NCBI GenBank assembly: GCA_964501915.1
Contig: CAZCVP010000002.1
Location: forward strand, 36,642-100,641
Length of the DNA: 64,000 nucleotides
Source of the DNA: CAYFPX01 sp964501915
GTDB taxonomy: Bacteria > Myxococcota_A > UBA796 > CAJQPC01
Direction: 5' to 3'
Part shown: positions 18,050 to 25,923 of the stretch, piece by piece
Layout of the letters: each line of letters opens with the position of its first letter
How positions within the stretch are numbered: position 1 is the first letter of the stretch
The notes under the pieces: model-generated
Told to the model about the DNA's origin: nothing
The model's database searches: none
Seen by the model: only the letters and a program-made list of their open reading frames with translations
Translations under genes and position numbers: made by a program

Positions 18050-18549
18050 GCGGCGTCGATCTCCTCCAGCGCCTCAGCGTCTCCGACGTGGCACGGTGGC
18101 TCGAAGTCCACCCCTTCGACATCCTCCGGATCCTCGCCAGCGAGTCAGGCCTGCCGGCTGACCTGCGCTTCGAGAGCGACGACGTGGATCGGATCCGGGC
18201 AGCCGGCGGGCTCGAGGTCTGGTGGCAGGAGGGGGAACCGACCCTCGATCCGGAGGACCCCGGTGCCTCGATGCTCCGGGCACTGGCCGGCCGTCTCCTG
18301 GAGCGGGAGGTCGGTGGCCCCCGCACCACGCGACTGGACAACCTCTTCCGAGGCCTGGGCACCGAGCGGCAGCGCATCGCCCGCGCCATGGTGCAGGCCC
18401 TGCTCCAGCACGGCTGGCTGGCCACCGTGTCCACGGATCGGGGGACCCACGTGACCATCACCCCCGGGCGCATGGGCCAGATGGCCTCGATCGCCCAGGG
18501 AGGCGAGATGCCCGAGGACCTCTCCGACATCCTCGCGGGCCTGCGATAG
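18046..18549 (+). CDS. Winged-helix-like protein of unknown function
   Basis: A 167-residue soluble protein. The start GTG at 18046 has AAGGAGGTG at good distance. Two helix-turn-helix-like segments can be seen: VSDVARWLEVHPFDILRILASE near the start, and RQRIARAMVQALLQHGWL followed by a beta-wing-like VSTDRGTHVTITPGR near residue 110-140. This suggests a small DNA- or protein-binding adaptor. It sits between the coiled-coil and the membrane-anchored gene. No named family. Confidence 0.62.
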   Translation: MSGVDLLQRLSVSDVARWLEVHPFDILRILASESGLPADLRFESDDVDRIRAAGGLEVWWQEGEPTLDPEDPGASMLRALAGRLLEREVGGPRTTRLDNLFRGLGTERQRIARAMVQALLQHGWLATVSTDRGTHVTITPGRMGQMASIAQGGEMPEDLSDILAGLR

Positions 18550-18552
18550 CCC

Positions 18553-19455
18553 ATGGCCTCCGGCGGTTCGGACGGCCGGAAGAAGGGCGGGCTGTTCTCG
18601 GCCCCGTCCGCCACCAGCCTGGAAGAGCTGCTCGGGCCGACCGCAGACGTCGCCGAGTCTCCGCCCGGCACGGTGGCCGCCGATGCGCCGGATCCCGAGA
18701 CGATGGCGCAGTTCGTCCCCTTCAAGGTGGACGTCTCGGAGACCGACTCCGGCGGCCGGAAGGAGGCCATCGAGGCCCTGCTCAGGGGCGAGGAGCCCGC
18801 GGTCGTTCAATTCGTGCCCGACCCCGCGCCCTCCAAGGAACCCGGCTTCGAGGTCTCCGATCCGGTGAGCAGCGACCCCGTGGTGCCCGTGGTGCCCAAG
18901 ACCGACCCGACCGCCGTGCCCGGACCCGGTGCCTTCGCCTTCGAGCCGGCGGAGCCCGCCGCGCCGCCAGCCGGGGAGCGCCAGCCCCTCACACCGCTCG
19001 TGCAGCCTTCCGAGGATCCCCAGCCCGATGAGCCCGAGCCACCCGAACCGGCAGAGGTCCGCGTCCAGGTCGAGGTCGAGCCCTCCGACAGCCTGGAAGA
19101 CCTGCCTTCGGAGGAGCAGGCCGCCCGCACCTCCGCCGACCTGGACCAGGCCGAGTGGCCGCTGCCGCTGGAGGGAGAGCCCCCGGCCGATCCCAGCGGC
19201 AGCCCCTCGTCTACCGGCCTCCCCTACCCGGACCCGCTACCACCTCCCCCACCCCCACCCCCCAGCGCCGTGGCGGCGACCGTCGAGGAGGTCCCGAGCT
19301 CGGAGCCCGCCGCCTATGGCGACGCCCCCCGCCGGCGGCGCACGATGATCACCCCGCCCGAGGAACCGGAGCCGCTGCACCCAGCCGCCTACCTCTTGCT
19401 GGCCCTGCTCACGGTGGCCGCCCTGACCTCGCTCTTCCTGCCGATGCTGAACTGA
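18553..19455 (+). CDS. Tail-anchored, Pro/Glu-rich protein of unknown function
   Basis: A 300-residue protein, four bases after the previous gene. The N-terminal 90 residues are polar with short helices (SATSLEELLGPTADV; ETMAQFVPFKVDVSE). The middle is a long Pro/Glu/Asp-rich disordered stretch including a run of eight or more prolines. The last ~25 residues are one hydrophobic helix (AAYLLLALLTVAALTSLFL) after a basic RRRRT patch, i.e. a C-terminal tail anchor with the bulk in the cytoplasm. It probably tethers the operon's products to the membrane; that role is an inference. Confidence 0.6.
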   Translation: MASGGSDGRKKGGLFSAPSATSLEELLGPTADVAESPPGTVAADAPDPETMAQFVPFKVDVSETDSGGRKEAIEALLRGEEPAVVQFVPDPAPSKEPGFEVSDPVSSDPVVPVVPKTDPTAVPGPGAFAFEPAEPAAPPAGERQPLTPLVQPSEDPQPDEPEPPEPAEVRVQVEVEPSDSLEDLPSEEQAARTSADLDQAEWPLPLEGEPPADPSGSPSSTGLPYPDPLPPPPPPPPSAVAATVEEVPSSEPAAYGDAPRRRRTMITPPEEPEPLHPAAYLLLALLTVAALTSLFLPMLN

Positions 19456-19464
19456 TCGCGCGGG

Positions 19465-20139
19465 TCAGGTCGCCGGCCTCGCCCCGAAGAGGGCCGTGCC
19501 CACCCTCACCAGGGTCGCCCCGTGGGCGATGGCGACCTCGAAGTCGTGGCTCATGCCCATCGAGAGCTCGGTGAGCGGAAGTCCGCAGGCCCGACCTTCG
19601 GCGGCGAGCGCCGCGAGCCCGGCGAAGTCCGGAGCGACGTCGCTCGGGTCCTCCCGGAAGGGCGGGATGGTCATCAGCCCGCACAGGGTCACGCCGGGAT
19701 GGGCATCGACCTGCTCGCAGAGCGCCAGGGTGTGCTCAGGCTCCACGCCGGCCTTGGAGAGCTCGCCTCCGGTATTGACCTGCACGAGCACGCGCTGCGG
19801 CTCCGCCGAGCGGGCGGCGAAGGCGTCCGCCAGCGCGATGCGGTCGAGTCCGTGGAAGAGCCAGGTCCGGCCGGCCACGTACTTGACCTTGTTGCGCTGG
19901 AGGTTGCCGATGAAGTGCCAGCGCGGTCCCTGCCCCACGGCCTGGTGCTTGTCGCGGAGCTGCTGGGCATAGTTCTCGCCGAAGTCGACCTGGCCGAGGG
20001 CGAAGGCGGACCGGACGGTGTCGGCCGGGTGCATCTTGGAGACCGCCACGAGGGTGACTTCGTCGGGAGACCGGCCCGCCGCCAGGCAGGCCTGGTCGAC
20101 GCGGTGGCGGACGGTGGCGAGGCGTTCAGCGAGACTCAC
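19465..20139 (-). CDS. PLP-binding protein of the YggS/PLPBP family
   Basis: A 224-residue TIM-barrel protein that binds pyridoxal phosphate and buffers vitamin B6 and amino-acid pools. Family motifs are VTLVAVSKMHPADTV (the Lys forms the Schiff base), VDFGENYAQQL, WHFIGNLQRNKVKY, LVQVNTGGELSKAGV, and SMGMSHDFEVAIAHGATLVRVGTALFG. The GTG at 20139 is behind GGAGGAG. It is the last gene of a tightly overlapping operon with maf, a thioesterase and a phosphatase, and it overlaps maf by 14 bases. Confidence 0.94.
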   Translation of the reverse strand: MSLAERLATVRHRVDQACLAAGRSPDEVTLVAVSKMHPADTVRSAFALGQVDFGENYAQQLRDKHQAVGQGPRWHFIGNLQRNKVKYVAGRTWLFHGLDRIALADAFAARSAEPQRVLVQVNTGGELSKAGVEPEHTLALCEQVDAHPGVTLCGLMTIPPFREDPSDVAPDFAGLAALAAEGRACGLPLTELSMGMSHDFEVAIAHGATLVRVGTALFGARPAT

Positions 20140-20725
20140 GGGGCATCTCCTCCAGGGGATCGGGCAGGCCGAGGGCGTCGAGGACCCGGACGACCTCGAC
20201 CAGCGGGAGCCCGACGACGTTGGTGTAGCTGCCCTCGATCTCGCTGACCAGCGCCGCACCGACGCCCTGGATGCCGTAGGCGCCGGCCTTGTCCAGGGGC
20301 TCCCCGGTCGCGACGTAGCCGTCGATCACGGCCGGCTCCAGCGAGCGGAAGCGCACGCGCGTGGTCACGCTCCCCAGCCGCTGCTCGCCACCGCGGCGTG
20401 CCGCGAAGGACGTGGTCACCGCGTGCCACCCCCCGGAGAGGGCGGCGAGCATGTCGACCGCTTCGGCGGGGCTCGCGGGCTTCCCGAAGAGTCGCGCGAC
20501 GAGGTGCACCACGGTGTCCGCGGCGAGCACCACATCGTCGGCGTGCGAAGGCACGGCGGCCAGCTTCTCCACGGCCATGCGGCGGACGTAGGCGAGGGCG
20601 CCCTCCCCAGGCCGCGGCGTCTCGTCGATCCGCGCGGTGCGCACCAGGGGCCGGTAGCCGTGGCGGCGGAGCAGCGTGAGGCGCCGGGGAGAGCCGGAGC
20701 CGAGCACAAAGACCGGCCGACTCAT
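20126..20725 (-). CDS. maf: Maf-like nucleoside triphosphate pyrophosphatase
   Basis: A 199-residue house-cleaning enzyme that hydrolyses non-canonical or modified nucleoside triphosphates. It has the family's N-terminal LGSGSPRR loop, the VDETPRPGE-type segment (here IDETPRPGEG), AADTVVHL with the catalytic Asp, GKP, and the closing DKAGAYGIQGVGA. It starts within the thioesterase stop (ATGA). Confidence 0.92.
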   Translation of the reverse strand: MSRPVFVLGSGSPRRLTLLRRHGYRPLVRTARIDETPRPGEGALAYVRRMAVEKLAAVPSHADDVVLAADTVVHLVARLFGKPASPAEAVDMLAALSGGWHAVTTSFAARRGGEQRLGSVTTRVRFRSLEPAVIDGYVATGEPLDKAGAYGIQGVGAALVSEIEGSYTNVVGLPLVEVVRVLDALGLPDPLEEMPRESR

Positions 20726-21207
20726 CGGCTGCGGCGCCGGGCCTCGCGGACCTCGAGGCGGTGCGCCCGGCGAGCGTCCGCCTCCCGCTTGCGACGCTCG
20801 GCCTCCGGATCGTCGCCGGTCTCCAGCGGGGGGAGCGGCCTCGGGCGGCCGTCGGAGTCCAGGGCCACGAAGGTGAGGAAGGCCGTGCTCACGACCTGCC
20901 GCTCGCCGGTGCTCGGGTCCTCGGTCTCGGCCCGGACCCCGATCTCCATCGAGCTTCGCCAGGCCTGGTTCACCTGGGCCCTGAGCACGACGATCATGCC
21001 CCGCTGGACCGGGCGCAGGAAGTGGAGCTCGTCCATCGAGGCCGTCACCACGTCGCCCCGCGAGAAGCGCATCGCGGCGACGGAGGCCGCGGTGTCGATC
21101 CAGGCCGAGAGCTGACCCCCGAAGAGCGTGCCGTGGTTGTTGGCGTGGCTCGGCAGGACGAGCTCGGTCATCTCGACGCGGGTCGCCTCCTGGGACACCT
21201 GGCTCAT
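20722..21207 (-). CDS. Acyl-CoA thioesterase, hotdog fold
   Basis: A 161-residue YciA/BFIT-type thioesterase. The signature NNHGTLFGGQLSAWIDTAASVAA contains the conserved Asn/Gly/Asp positions of the hotdog helix, and the strand DELHFLRPVQRG follows. It hydrolyses acyl-CoA esters. The C-terminus is a long basic helix (EAERRKREADARRAHRL). Both ends overlap neighbouring genes. Confidence 0.9.
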   Translation of the reverse strand: MSQVSQEATRVEMTELVLPSHANNHGTLFGGQLSAWIDTAASVAAMRFSRGDVVTASMDELHFLRPVQRGMIVVLRAQVNQAWRSSMEIGVRAETEDPSTGERQVVSTAFLTFVALDSDGRPRPLPPLETGDDPEAERRKREADARRAHRLEVREARRRSR

Positions 21208-21800
21208 GGCGACGACCTCGGCAGCGCGGCTCGGTGACGTTCCCACAACCCGGGCCAGCCACCGGGCCCCAGGTCGAGCCGGATCGGTATCGCGTTGGGC
21301 ACCTTGCGCTTGCCGATCTCGGCGTAGGGCGTGCCCTCCACCAGGCCCAACAGGCACCGGATGACGCCTCCGTGTGCCACGACCAGCGTGGTCCCCCTCA
21401 CCTCCGGTACGGTGCGAAGGAAGCCCAGCGCTCGCGCCGCCGTGTCGCCACAGCTCTCCCCTCCCTCGACCCGGAAGGTCCAGGACCAGAGCCGGTCCCC
21501 GGCCTCGGCGCGGATCTCGCTGATCGGCCGGCCCCGCCACACGCCGAGGTTGCGCTCCTGCAGCTCCGGGTGGACGCTCAGGGGCACGGCGCGGCCCTCC
21601 AGGGCGATCCGGGCGGTGTCTCGGGCGCGGCTCAGGTCGCTGGTCAGCACCCGCTCCAGCGGCGTCGCCGCCAGGGCCCGTCCGGCGGCCCGCGCCTGCT
21701 CTCGCCCTCGCTCGGACAGCGGGGTCTCCACGGAGCCCGCGAGCCAGCGCTCACGGTTGGCCACGGACTCACCGTGCCGGAGGAGGATCCAGTCGCCCAT
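21204..21800 (-). CDS. Histidine phosphatase family protein (phosphoglycerate-mutase-like)
   Basis: A 198-residue enzyme of the RHG superfamily. ILLRHGESVANRERWLAG carries the phosphorylated His, LTSDLSRARDTARI the second Arg, ERNLGVWRG the Glu proton donor, and LVVAHGGVIRCLLG the second His. It is more likely a phosphatase of the GpmB/CobC kind than a glycolytic mutase, judging by its short length. It starts seven bases after the upstream gene's stop and overlaps the next by ATGA. Confidence 0.9.
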   Translation of the reverse strand: MGDWILLRHGESVANRERWLAGSVETPLSERGREQARAAGRALAATPLERVLTSDLSRARDTARIALEGRAVPLSVHPELQERNLGVWRGRPISEIRAEAGDRLWSWTFRVEGGESCGDTAARALGFLRTVPEVRGTTLVVAHGGVIRCLLGLVEGTPYAEIGKRKVPNAIPIRLDLGPGGWPGLWERHRAALPRSSP

Positions 21801-21807
21801 CTTCGTG

Positions 21808-22584
21808 TCAGGACAGGACGGCGGCGCGGAGGCGTTCCTCGGCGACCAGCAGGGCGCCGACGCTGGGAGAGTGACCGACGATGGCGTCGACCATCGCGGC
21901 GATGCCGCCCAGCGGCCCGTAGTAGAGCTTGTGGCTGACCCGGTCGCCCCCCAGGCGCAGCTCCGACGCCAGCGACGTGGCGCCCACCAGGCGGCGCAAG
22001 AGCGCGAAGTAGCGGGTCCGCAGGATGCCCGCCGCGACCTGGTCCGACTCCTCGACGCTGACGCGGTCCTCGATCGCCCAGATCGCCGGCAGGAGCCTCG
22101 AGCCGCGCCCGACCCCGAGGTAGCGCACGATCGCGTCCCTGATCTGGAGGACGGACTCCAGCTCCCCGTCTCCGACGGCGACCAGGGCGCCCTCACCGTC
22201 GCGAGAGACACGGACCACCGCGTTGAAGCCCGCGGTGTAGCCGCCCCCCTTGGTGCCCAGGACCAGCCGGACCGTGTCCACGATGAAGGGCTGGTCGGCC
22301 ATCACGGTGCGCAGGACCAGCTCCCCGCCGGCCTGGGACTCGGCGTCGACCAGGATCTGGCCGGGTCGACGTCGCTCCATCAGCTCGAAGAGGTGGAACA
22401 GCTCCTGGGGGAGACGCTCGCCGCAGCGGGCGACGAAGGGAGCACGGAGCTGCCGGGAGACCTCGGCACAGAAGGCCTCGAAGAGGCCACGTCGAGGCGG
22501 GGCCAGCCCCAGGTCGCAGGAGGCGACGGCGTGGGCGACCTGCTCGACGATCGCGGCCCGCTCCGTCTGGCGTTGCGTGGGCAC
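21808..22584 (-). CDS. Orphan protein resembling the N-terminal (ACT-like) region of NAD-glutamate dehydrogenase
   Basis: A 258-residue protein, GTG start with GAGGTG upstream. The central ADQPFIVDTVRLVLGTKGG, followed by FNAVVRVSRDGEG, closely follows the first regulatory domain of the large (~1600-residue) NAD-specific glutamate dehydrogenases, where the motif is 'mPFLvDSv...lnr...HPvv.v.RD'. The remaining domains, including the Rossmann dehydrogenase, are absent, and the downstream sequence is a different gene, so this is a stand-alone regulatory-type domain. It leads the phosphatase-thioesterase-maf-yggS operon. What it senses is unknown. Confidence 0.65.
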   Translation of the reverse strand: MPTQRQTERAAIVEQVAHAVASCDLGLAPPRRGLFEAFCAEVSRQLRAPFVARCGERLPQELFHLFELMERRRPGQILVDAESQAGGELVLRTVMADQPFIVDTVRLVLGTKGGGYTAGFNAVVRVSRDGEGALVAVGDGELESVLQIRDAIVRYLGVGRGSRLLPAIWAIEDRVSVEESDQVAAGILRTRYFALLRRLVGATSLASELRLGGDRVSHKLYYGPLGGIAAMVDAIVGHSPSVGALLVAEERLRAAVLS

Positions 22585-22736
22585 ACTTCACCTCTGGCCT
22601 GGGTCGGGTGCGGGAGGGCGTCGCTTCGTGGTACCGGCTGCGCCCGCCGCTGTCCAGCACACCCTCACCGCACCCGTCCAGCGCTCCGGCGTCCAGGGCC
22701 GGTGGTAGTCTCCCCGAGCCGCGCACGGGAGGCACG

Positions 22737-24062
22737 ATGAGCGCAGAAGGGACCGACGTGGCCGCCATGCCCCAGCTCGATGGTTGGCTCGACGAGGCTC
22801 GGAGCGCCGGGGCCCGCGGGGTGGAGCTCGTCCGTGAGCACATCGTCCGTCATCGGCACAGCCTGGCCATGGGGCTCGGCGGGGAACCCGAGCGCGACGA
22901 GAAGATCCGGCTCATCGCTCGCGTCTACCTCGAGGGGGGCCGCGAGGCCGGCTTCACCTTGAACGACCCGACCCCTCGACGGGTGACCGGGGCCCTCCAG
23001 CGAGCCCTCAAGCAGGCCCGGAGCGCCCCGGAGGACCCCTTCGCCGGTCCCACCCAGCGCCTCGGCATCAACAGCCGCGGCCTCGGCATCGAGGATCGCC
23101 GCTACCGGTTCGTGGACGCCGAGGCCCGCAACGAGGTCCTGCAGCTCAACCAGGCCGCCTGCCAGGGGGTCGAGGGCGTCGACGTCCTGGACATCGACTA
23201 CGAAGACGTGCTCACCCGGCGGCACTGCACCTCCACCACCGCCAACGAAGGGGCCAGCACCGCCACCCGCTACCGGGTGCGCATGCGGGTGCGGGATCGG
23301 CTCACGGGCCGCGAGCTGGACGAGACCTCGGCCGCCCGCAATTTCTCCCATGTCGGCTCGCTGCCCTATGGGGCCGAGCTGGCGAAGCGGCTGGCGGCCC
23401 TGCGGGAGCCCGGCACGGCTCCCGACGGCCCCGTTCCCCTGGTGCTGGAGTCGCGGGTCGCGGCCTGGATCCTCGAACGGCTGGCGCCGGCGTTCTCGGC
23501 GGAGCGGGTGGAGGCGGGCACGACGTTCGTGGCCGGTCGGATGGAGGACCGCCTGGCCGGACCCCGTGTCCACCTGATCGATGATCCGGGCCTGCACGGC
23601 GGTCTGCGCACGCGGGCCTTCGACGAGCGCGGCGTGCCTCCTTCCCCCGTGGCGATCCTCCGAGAGGGCATGGCGAGCGGTCTCTTCCAGTCCCCGGAGA
23701 CCGCTCGACGGGCCGACATCCGGCCCACCGGCCACGTGGTCGGCGGTGAGCTGGTGCCCACGAACCTCATCCTGCGAGCGGGCAACCGCAGCCGCACCCA
23801 GATGCTCTCCGAGGTCCCGGTGTGTCTCTCCTACGACCGCCTCGAAGGAGAGCTGGACACCCGGACGGGTCGCGTCCACGCCTGGGGCCCGGCCTTCGTG
23901 CTCGAGCGGGGCCGTCCCAAGGGGTCGCTGGACCGGGTCGAATTCGACACGAACATCGTCGATCTGTTGATGCAGGTCCAGGAGGTCGCGGCCGACCAGG
24001 AACGGCACGGGGCCGTGGACTGCGCCACCATCCTGCTCCGCGAGGCGCCGCTGAGGTGGTAG
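22737..24062 (+). CDS. TldE/PmbA-type peptidase-family protein
   Basis: About 441 residues. The ATG at 22737 has GGGAGG at five bases. The family (TldD/TldE) processes peptides such as microcins and CcdA as a heterodimer in which only TldD carries the HExxxH zinc site. This protein has the family's C-terminal body (VHLIDDPGLHGGLRTRAFDERGVPPSPVAIL, spanning about 280-312; the AGNRSRTQML and DTNIVDLLMQVQEVA segments), but no HExxxH, so it resembles the TldE/PmbA half. No TldD partner is in the window. It is divergent from the 22584 gene. Confidence 0.72.
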   Translation: MSAEGTDVAAMPQLDGWLDEARSAGARGVELVREHIVRHRHSLAMGLGGEPERDEKIRLIARVYLEGGREAGFTLNDPTPRRVTGALQRALKQARSAPEDPFAGPTQRLGINSRGLGIEDRRYRFVDAEARNEVLQLNQAACQGVEGVDVLDIDYEDVLTRRHCTSTTANEGASTATRYRVRMRVRDRLTGRELDETSAARNFSHVGSLPYGAELAKRLAALREPGTAPDGPVPLVLESRVAAWILERLAPAFSAERVEAGTTFVAGRMEDRLAGPRVHLIDDPGLHGGLRTRAFDERGVPPSPVAILREGMASGLFQSPETARRADIRPTGHVVGGELVPTNLILRAGNRSRTQMLSEVPVCLSYDRLEGELDTRTGRVHAWGPAFVLERGRPKGSLDRVEFDTNIVDLLMQVQEVAADQERHGAVDCATILLREAPLRW

Positions 24063-24071
24063 CAGCGGGGA

Positions 24072-24470
24072 TTACGATGGCAGGATCTGCCCCTCGATGT
24101 CCCGCATGAGCTGCGCCGCCGGGCCTGTTCGGTTCCGGCGGATGCACTTCTTGTAGGCCTTCCAGAGCTCTCCCAGGAAGGGATCGTCGACGAGCTCGTG
24201 GTCGTGGGTGTCGGGATCGTGGACCGGGATCGCCGCGGCGCCGATGGAGCGACGGCGGTGCAGGGTCTTCAGGGCCCGCAGGAACTCCACGGCCGCTCGG
24301 GGCTCCCCGCGACGCCGGAGCTCGCAGTAGAAGGCCCACAGCACGGCCTCGGGCATCCACGACTCCTGGCCGACGACCTCGTCGACCCCGTCCAGGACCG
24401 GCACCCGGCGCATCCTCCGGAGGATCTCTCGGGTCTCGCTGGCGAGGACGGGTACCGAGACACTGGCCAT
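24072..24470 (-). CDS. Hypothetical protein (132 aa)
   Basis: The ATG at 24470 has GGAGGTG eight bases upstream. The product is helical and basic (ETREILRRMRRVPVLDG; AVLWAFYCELRRRGEPRAAVEFLRAL; KAYKKCIRRNRTGPAAQLMRD), with a short acidic loop holding DPDTHDHEL. No membrane segment and no recognised family. It converges on the TldE-like gene, stopping ten bases from it, and is divergent from the M16 peptidase pair. Confidence 0.6.
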   Translation of the reverse strand: MASVSVPVLASETREILRRMRRVPVLDGVDEVVGQESWMPEAVLWAFYCELRRRGEPRAAVEFLRALKTLHRRRSIGAAAIPVHDPDTHDHELVDDPFLGELWKAYKKCIRRNRTGPAAQLMRDIEGQILPS

Positions 24471-24585
24471 GCCGTTCACCTCCGATCGGACGCGCATGAT
24501 ACCGCCATTGTGGCCGCCCTCCAAGCGACTTGAGCCCTCCCCTCCCCCCGACAATCGACGTCTTGACCATGTTATTGCCGCGACG

Positions 24586-25923
24586 ATGTCGGTCCTGGTG
24601 ATCCTGCTCGCGTCCGCCGCCTCCGCAGGGGTCCTGCCCGTCGAGGTGAGCCACCACACCCTGGACAACGGCCTGCGCATCTACCTGGCCCCGATGGACA
24701 GCGGCGGCGTGGTCTCCCTGCAGACCTGGGTGGACGTCGGCAGCGGCGACGAAGTCACGCCCGGCACGACCGGACACGCCCACTTCCTCGAGCACCTGGT
24801 CTTCTCCGACACCGAGGACTGGCCAGCCAGCGAGCGGGAACGCGCCATCCGGATCAGCGGCGCCGAGGAGAACGCCTGGACCTGGACGGACGACACGGTC
24901 TACCACCAGGTCCTGCCCACGGCCGCGCTGCCCGACCTGATCCCGATCGAGGCGGCCCGCTTCCAGCGCCTGCTGCTCGCGGAGGACACGATCCGCCGGG
25001 AGGCCGGAGCGGTCCAGGGGGAGTGGCGCCAGAGCCTGACGGATCCCTGGGAGGCGGCGAGCAACGCGCTCTACGAAGAGGCCTTCCGGGTCCACCCCTA
25101 CCACCACAACACCATCGGCACCGCCGAGGACGTGGCCGCCATGCCCGAGGCCTCGGAGCTGGTGAGGTCCTTCTACCGGACCTGGTACCGGCCGAGTCGC
25201 CTGCGCATCGTGGTGGCCGGAGACTTCGAGCCCGAGGCCACCCTGGCCGCGCTGGAGTCGGTCTGGGGGAGCTGGTCGGAGCCGCCGGAGCCGCCGCCGC
25301 CGACCCCCGCCGAGCCCGCCCAGCTCGGGCCCCGCCAGGTCCAGGTGGACTGGACCGAGGGAGAGGCCCATGCGCGGGTGCTCACCGGCTGGAAGATCCC
25401 CGGCTTCCACCCGCGGGACCCCGACGCCGCGGGCCTGGCCGTGCTCCAGGAGCTGCTGCTCTCCGAGGTGGCGCCCCTGCGCCGCGACCTGGTGGACGAT
25501 CGCGCCCTGGTCTACGAGCTGTCAGGCGGCACCTGGCGGTTCCGCGACCCCCACCTCTTCGCGCTGGACGCCGAGCTCAGGCCGGACACCGACCCGGAGC
25601 TGGTGCAGGCGCGCTACGAGGAGGAGCTGGAGCGGGTGCGGGCCGGGGTCGATCCCGAGGAGCTGGCCGTGGTCCAGGGTCGAGCCCTGAAGCACTTCCA
25701 GCTCGGCCTCGACGATCCCCACCGGGTCGCGGGGACGCTCGGACGCTTCACCGGCCCCGACCCGGACCCGACCGCCGTGGACGCCTTCTTCGAAGCCTTC
25801 GCGGCCGTGACCCCCGAGGACCTGGCGGCCCTGGTCGGGACCTGGTTCGTGCCCGAGGGCCGCACCGAGGTCCTGCTGGTCCCCACAGGGCCGGACCCCG
25901 AGAGCCTCCCGGAGGCCCGATGA
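24586..25923 (+). CDS. M16 family metallopeptidase, catalytic subunit
   Basis: About 445 residues, with a signal peptide (residues 1-16, ending ASA-G). The inverted zinc motif HFLEH (in HAHFLEHLVF, about residue 67) is intact, and a downstream acidic helix EAARFQRLLLAEDTIRREAGAVQGE supplies the third ligand. It is a periplasmic or surface protease of the pitrilysin/processing-peptidase type. The ATG at 24586 is the only start that gives a signal sequence. It overlaps the next M16 gene by ATGA, so a heterodimer is likely. Confidence 0.9.
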   Translation: MSVLVILLASAASAGVLPVEVSHHTLDNGLRIYLAPMDSGGVVSLQTWVDVGSGDEVTPGTTGHAHFLEHLVFSDTEDWPASERERAIRISGAEENAWTWTDDTVYHQVLPTAALPDLIPIEAARFQRLLLAEDTIRREAGAVQGEWRQSLTDPWEAASNALYEEAFRVHPYHHNTIGTAEDVAAMPEASELVRSFYRTWYRPSRLRIVVAGDFEPEATLAALESVWGSWSEPPEPPPPTPAEPAQLGPRQVQVDWTEGEAHARVLTGWKIPGFHPRDPDAAGLAVLQELLLSEVAPLRRDLVDDRALVYELSGGTWRFRDPHLFALDAELRPDTDPELVQARYEEELERVRAGVDPEELAVVQGRALKHFQLGLDDPHRVAGTLGRFTGPDPDPTAVDAFFEAFAAVTPEDLAALVGTWFVPEGRTEVLLVPTGPDPESLPEAR

